Under the pieces are notes generated by a model, which saw only the letters and a program-made list of their open reading frames with translations, was not told where the DNA came from and searched no databases. 47,817 bases of DNA from an uncultured Peptococcaceae bacterium. GTDB taxonomy: Bacteria > Bacillota > Peptococcia > Peptococcales > Peptococcaceae. Location: positions 1-47,817 of the forward strand of contig CATJSX010000141.1 in the NCBI GenBank assembly GCA_949743265.1, in the 5' to 3' direction. Below, piece by piece: positions 44,347 through 47,817 of the stretch. Made by a program: the position numbers and the translations under genes. Every line of letters begins with the position of its first letter. Within the stretch, counting starts at the first letter, position 1.

Positions 44347-45987
44347 ATGACAGATTTTTCACACTGGTCGGCATCGGAAATCATGCGGCGATTTTGGCAG
44401 CGAATTGACGGTGCGAGCAAAACGGCTTTTGTAACAGCGCTTATTTTGGGGTTAGTTACACATTTATATTTTTTTGTCAATAAGTTTCCTAACGGCGATG
44501 ATTTAGAAAATATTTATCGTGATTATGCGATGACTGCTAGTGGCCGATGGTTCGATCAAGTAGCAACAGCCTTTAGTTCTTATTATAGTGTACCATGGAC
44601 GACGGGCATAACAGCACTTTTCTTTTTGGCGTTGTCCGTTGGTGTGCTGTGCAGCCTGTTTCATTTTCCTTCTCGATTATATGGCGCGTTGATAGCGGCG
44701 GTAATGGTGACATTTCCGCTATTGGCTTCACAATTCTCTTATTTGTTTTATGCAGATTTATATATGTTGGCACAACTGTTTAGTATTTTGGCAGTATGGT
44801 GTACGGTGCATTTTCGATGGGGATTTTTATTGGGTGCTGTATTGCTGTCTTTAACATTAGGGAGTTATCAGGCGTTTATTAGCGTCACGGTTGTTGTTTG
44901 TTTATTAGTACTGATTCATTATATTTTACAAAATCATTATTTGCTGGGAAATATTTTTTCCTTGACATTAAAAATGCTGTTGATGGGCATTTTAGGTGTG
45001 ATGCTTTATTTTGTTATATTGCAAATGGCACTTCATTATGGGAATATTACGCTGACTGATTATCAGGGTATCAATACCATGGGACAATTACCAGAAGAAA
45101 GTTTAATACAGTTGCTGAAAGCTGCTTTTTTGGCTTTTGGTGCTTATTTTTGGGAAGGCACATTTTTTGAATCGCCTTTTCTAGCTAAAATTTGCTATGG
45201 TGTTTTGACTTTGTTAACGATTTATTGGCTGATAAAAATTATCGTTAGGCGACTAAAAAATCGTGCCTGCTGCGGACAGTTAATAATGCTAATTCCTTTT
45301 TGTCTTGCATTACCCATAGGATACAATCTTATTTTCTTTATAGCACCTCAGGCGTATCTTCATTGCTTAATGCAGCCGGCATATCATTTATTTTGGGTCA
45401 TGCCTATTATCATTTTTTCTGTCGCTTATCCTCATGCAGAATTATTAACGTTGGAACAATTGATTGGTCATTGGGCGTTGGTTATAACGATATTGGGAAT
45501 TGCATTTAATTTTTATCTGACGTGCAATGTTTGTTATTTTCATTTACAACTGCGGTATGAAATGACTTACGCTACAGAATTACGCATATTAGCCCAGATG
45601 GAAAGACAGGAAGGCTATAAACCTGATATGCCAACCTTGGTAATAGGGGCTTTTCCTAACGCGTATCATTCGATTATTCCTCAAGAAACCATAGGTGTTG
45701 TTCAGAATTTAACGGGTATCAAAGGAAATTTAGTTCATCATCGACTCAATTATCAGGGATTTTTTGGCTATTATCTAGGTAAACCGCTTCACTGGGCGAA
45801 TGCTGAAGAAGAAAAACGGATCCGAGCATATTTAAAAGACAATCCTTTGCCTCAATGGCCTATGGAAGGATCTGTTGCCATTATTGGTGATGTGATGGTG
45901 GTTAATATTTGCTCAGAAACTTCTTATCGTCTTGGCAAATCTCAGTATAAGGAGGAAACTGGTTATGCAAACGCAGCGTCTATTTGA
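44347..45987 (+). CDS. GtrII-like membrane glucosyltransferase
   Basis: 546 residues with about ten membrane helices. It matches the Glucos_trans_II pattern: PNGDDLENIY (the acidic first loop), TASGRWFDQVATAFSSYYSV and YADLYMLAQLF, and an extracytoplasmic C-terminal domain of about 130 residues. From family knowledge GtrII proteins take glucose from the lipid carrier and attach it to surface polymers (O-antigen in Shigella). The acceptor here is unknown. Start ATG 44347, 7 bases after AAGGAAG; GTG 44341 would overlap the gtrA stop. The stop overlaps the WYL gene by 23 bases. Confidence 0.85.
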   Translation: MTDFSHWSASEIMRRFWQRIDGASKTAFVTALILGLVTHLYFFVNKFPNGDDLENIYRDYAMTASGRWFDQVATAFSSYYSVPWTTGITALFFLALSVGVLCSLFHFPSRLYGALIAAVMVTFPLLASQFSYLFYADLYMLAQLFSILAVWCTVHFRWGFLLGAVLLSLTLGSYQAFISVTVVVCLLVLIHYILQNHYLLGNIFSLTLKMLLMGILGVMLYFVILQMALHYGNITLTDYQGINTMGQLPEESLIQLLKAAFLAFGAYFWEGTFFESPFLAKICYGVLTLLTIYWLIKIIVRRLKNRACCGQLIMLIPFCLALPIGYNLIFFIAPQAYLHCLMQPAYHLFWVMPIIIFSVAYPHAELLTLEQLIGHWALVITILGIAFNFYLTCNVCYFHLQLRYEMTYATELRILAQMERQEGYKPDMPTLVIGAFPNAYHSIIPQETIGVVQNLTGIKGNLVHHRLNYQGFFGYYLGKPLHWANAEEEKRIRAYLKDNPLPQWPMEGSVAIIGDVMVVNICSETSYRLGKSQYKEETGYANAASI

Positions 45988-46849
45988 AATTGTTTATCTT
46001 TTATTGGATAAAAAACAGATGACAGCGCAGGCATTAGCAGAGCATTTTGAAGTATCGGTTAGAACAATTTATCGCGATATTGACAGATTATCTCAGGCAG
46101 GTGTTCCACTTTATACTAAGCAGGGGCAAAATGGCGGAATTGCTATTTTAGAAGGGTTTAAGCTGAACAAATCGCTGCTTGATCGTGAGGAACAACAGCG
46201 CATCTTGACAGCGCTAGAAAGTTTAGCCGCTACAGGGTTAAATGAGCAAGCGCTTTTAGAGAGGTTGAGCCGTTTTTTTGCTTGCAGTGCCGATTGGATA
46301 AAAGTAGACTATATTGCTTGGGGTGAAGAAAATAAAGGGCTTTTTGAACAATTAAAAGAAGCAGCAATGAAACAACAAACACTTACTTTTGATTATTACA
46401 ACAGCAACGGCGAGTATTCACATCGTAAAGCGGCAGCATTGCGGTTAATATTTAAAAGCCGCTCATGGTATCTGCAAGGATATTGTTATGAGCGGAACGA
46501 TTACCGTTTGTTCAAATTGAAGCGTATGCAAAAAGTTGTCTTGTTAGCAGAATATGGAGAATTTGATGTACCAGATATTGATTTTGAACGACCAAGTCTT
46601 GCGCAAACGGAAATTGTTTTAAAAATAAAATCGACAGCGGCTTGGCGAATTTATGATGAATTTACGCCTGCAGAAATTACTGTACTTGATGACGGTGATT
46701 TTCTCATTCACAGCAAAAGACCGATAGATCGCTGGTTGTTGGGATATATCTTGTCTTTTGGTGAATTGGCGGAAATTTTAGCGCCAAAAACGTTGCGTCA
46801 AAATTTAGCGGCAGAATTGGAAAAAATGCAGCGTATTTATAAGGAATAG
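45965..46849 (+). CDS. HTH/WYL-domain transcriptional regulator (YafY family)
   Basis: 294 residues. N-terminal DeoR-like winged helix (RLFEIVYLLLDKKQMTAQAL, VSVRTIYRDIDRLSQAGVPL) and a C-terminal WYL domain (LRLIFKSRSWYLQGYCYERN, DYRLFKLKRMQKV) plus a WCX tail. WYL proteins sense nucleic-acid-type ligands or small molecules; some control phage defence or DNA repair. Start ATG 45965, 9 bases after AAGGAGG, lies inside the GtrII gene (23-base overlap), so the two are translated together. That makes it a candidate regulator of its own surface-glucosylation cassette (inference). Confidence 0.9.
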   Translation: MQTQRLFEIVYLLLDKKQMTAQALAEHFEVSVRTIYRDIDRLSQAGVPLYTKQGQNGGIAILEGFKLNKSLLDREEQQRILTALESLAATGLNEQALLERLSRFFACSADWIKVDYIAWGEENKGLFEQLKEAAMKQQTLTFDYYNSNGEYSHRKAAALRLIFKSRSWYLQGYCYERNDYRLFKLKRMQKVVLLAEYGEFDVPDIDFERPSLAQTEIVLKIKSTAAWRIYDEFTPAEITVLDDGDFLIHSKRPIDRWLLGYILSFGELAEILAPKTLRQNLAAELEKMQRIYKE

Positions 46850-46969
46850 ACTATATTAACAGTCTAAAAAGCGGCTGTCACCTCTTTCATATCTTGACTC
46901 TTGATATTGGGACGGTTCTGTAAAGAAATCATAAAATCGAGCTATAACCTTTAGGTATAAACTGCAAAA

Positions 46970-47002
46970 CAAAACGAGACTTCCCATGAAGTCTCGTTTT
47001 TT
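46970..47002 (+). terminator. Rho-independent terminator after the gtr-WYL unit
   Basis: AAAACGAGACTTC and GAAGTCTCGTTTT (46971-46983 and 46988-47000) pair perfectly over CCAT, with a T-run after. It lies 120 bases beyond the WYL stop. A MerR-style operator-like TATAACCTTTAGGTATA occurs just upstream (46942-46958). Confidence 0.85.
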
Positions 47003-47040
47003 ATAATATAAATGACAAAAGGAAAGGCTGGTGAAACAGA

Positions 47041-47817
47041 TTGAAAAAACATATTTCAATGTACTTGATTTTTTGTCTGTTGTTCTGTTTTGTCGGATGC
47101 AGCGGAAAGCAAAATGAATATGATAGAAAATCATAATGAAATATATACAGAAAATACAAAGATATCAGATGTCATTTCTGATTCAGCATTTGGAAATTTT
47201 GGCAGATTGATATTCCCCGTCAACAGTAGATATTACAGCGGCGATACTTTAGGAGAGTTGCAGCTGACATGGTATAATAATATTGATGCCAGTAAGACAG
47301 TAGAGATTGTAAACTATATGAAAATTCATGCCGAAGCGGGCGAAACGATTTTTTACTCTATCTATACTGAAGCAGAAAAAGAAGCTGATCCTGCTAAACG
47401 AGATACAGGATTATTCTTCTTTAAAGGGGAGCCCGGTGCAAAATTTGCCATCTGCAATGCAGGCGGAGGTTTTGCTTATGTGGGAGCCATGCACGACAGT
47501 TTTCCACATGCTTTGGAGCTATCGAAAAAAGGCTATAACGCTTTTGCACTGATCTACCGTCCACATGCACAGACTGCCTGTGAGGATTTGGCAAGGGCAA
47601 TAAGCTTCATTTTTGAGCATGCGGAAGAATTGGAGATTGATACCGATTGCTATTCTCTATGGGGCGGATCGGCAGGTGGGAGAATGACCGCTTATCTATC
47701 TTCTTACGGAACTGACGTATTTGGAGAAAAAAGCTATCCAAAACCGGGAGCTGCAATCATTCAATATACCGGTCACAGAGAATATACAAAAAACGATTCT
47801 CCCACCTATATGTGTGT
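47041..47817 (+). pseudogene. Alpha/beta hydrolase (esterase) with frameshifted lipoprotein signal, cut by window edge
   Basis: TTG 47041 starts a signal peptide, KKHISMYLIFCLLFCF, with lipobox-like FVGC (Cys at 47098-47100), but that frame stops at 47134-47136. One base away the body begins (ATG 47114 is the first start there) and stays open to the window end, about 234 codons. The body has the hydrolase marks NAGGGFAYVGAMHDSF (oxyanion-hole type) and SLWGGSAGGRMTAYLSSYG with the nucleophile Ser in GGSAGG. This is the BD-FAE/acetylesterase shape with an N-terminal domain resembling a carbohydrate-esterase beta region (YYSGDTLGELQLTWYNNID). Either an indel near 47105-47113 broke a secreted lipoprotein esterase, or the body is expressed from ATG 47114 as a cytoplasmic protein. 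The 3' end is missing. Confidence 0.65.

Noticed and set aside
1-47817. CRISPR arrays, tRNA and rRNA genes
   Set aside because: No regularly spaced repeats, no cloverleaf-like GTTCRANNC segment and no conserved rRNA text were seen on either strand.

Overview
The window reads as chromosome of a low-GC, Firmicute-type anaerobe. Supporting signs are a T-box leader, AAGGAGG-type ribosome binding sites, an AroH-type chorismate mutase, YqeY, and the paired radical-SAM/DUF2344/RNase G block. A cydDC pair, a CPBP protease, and a GtrA/GtrB/GtrII surface-glucosylation cassette would fit a Negativicute (diderm Firmicute), but I cannot name the genus from sequence alone. No rRNA, tRNA, CRISPR array or intact insertion sequence was seen.

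Layout. 1-960 is decayed accessory DNA: a small membrane-protein gene with an in-frame amber codon, and a frameshifted DUF3847 gene of the kind carried by Tn1549-like conjugative elements. 1034-4483 is pyruvate carboxylase, alone between a promoter and a strong terminator. 4684-10582 (minus) holds cydD-cydC-pgeF and CBS protein-queG. 10802-12687 (plus) holds a Mor-like regulator and two unrecognised genes. 12688-13787 is a gene-poor stretch with a methyltransferase pseudogene carrying four single-base lesions. 13889-15948 (minus) is a CPBP protease and RlmD; 16054-16557 is a DUF4912-like membrane-anchored protein. 16609-22027 (minus) is an operon-like block: B12-type radical SAM protein, DUF2344 protein, RNase G, metallophosphoesterase, RidA. 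22190-23507 is another graveyard with three gene remnants around a small membrane-protein gene. 23499-26908 (minus) has cardiolipin synthase and an alaR-alaT operon preceded by a T-box whose specifier reads as GCC (alanine).

27458-31226 contains an unrecognised gene, a SUKH-family protein, a carbon-nitrogen hydrolase and a YdcF-type protein. 31450-37907 (plus) is a complete chorismate route in one direction: DAHP synthase, aroA, aroE, aroC, aroK, aroB and aroH, lacking only a dehydroquinase (aroD/aroQ). The last six genes overlap or nearly touch. yqeY follows. At 38578-38806 lies a tiny self-contained transcription unit (promoter, RBS, 29-codon membrane peptide, terminator). 39192-42771 has an NAD-dependent epimerase, a membrane protein and an OmpR/histidine-kinase pair. 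43015-46849 is the gtrB-gtrA-gtrII cassette followed by an overlapping WYL-type regulator. The right edge cuts an alpha/beta hydrolase whose lipoprotein signal peptide is out of frame with its body.

The most notable points are: the alanine T-box fused to a dedicated regulator/aminotransferase operon; pgeF, whose frame has a perfect RBS but only an ATT at the right distance; the 29-aa peptide unit; two structured leaders in the aromatic cluster; and the repeated theme of single-base homopolymer lesions in pseudogenes.
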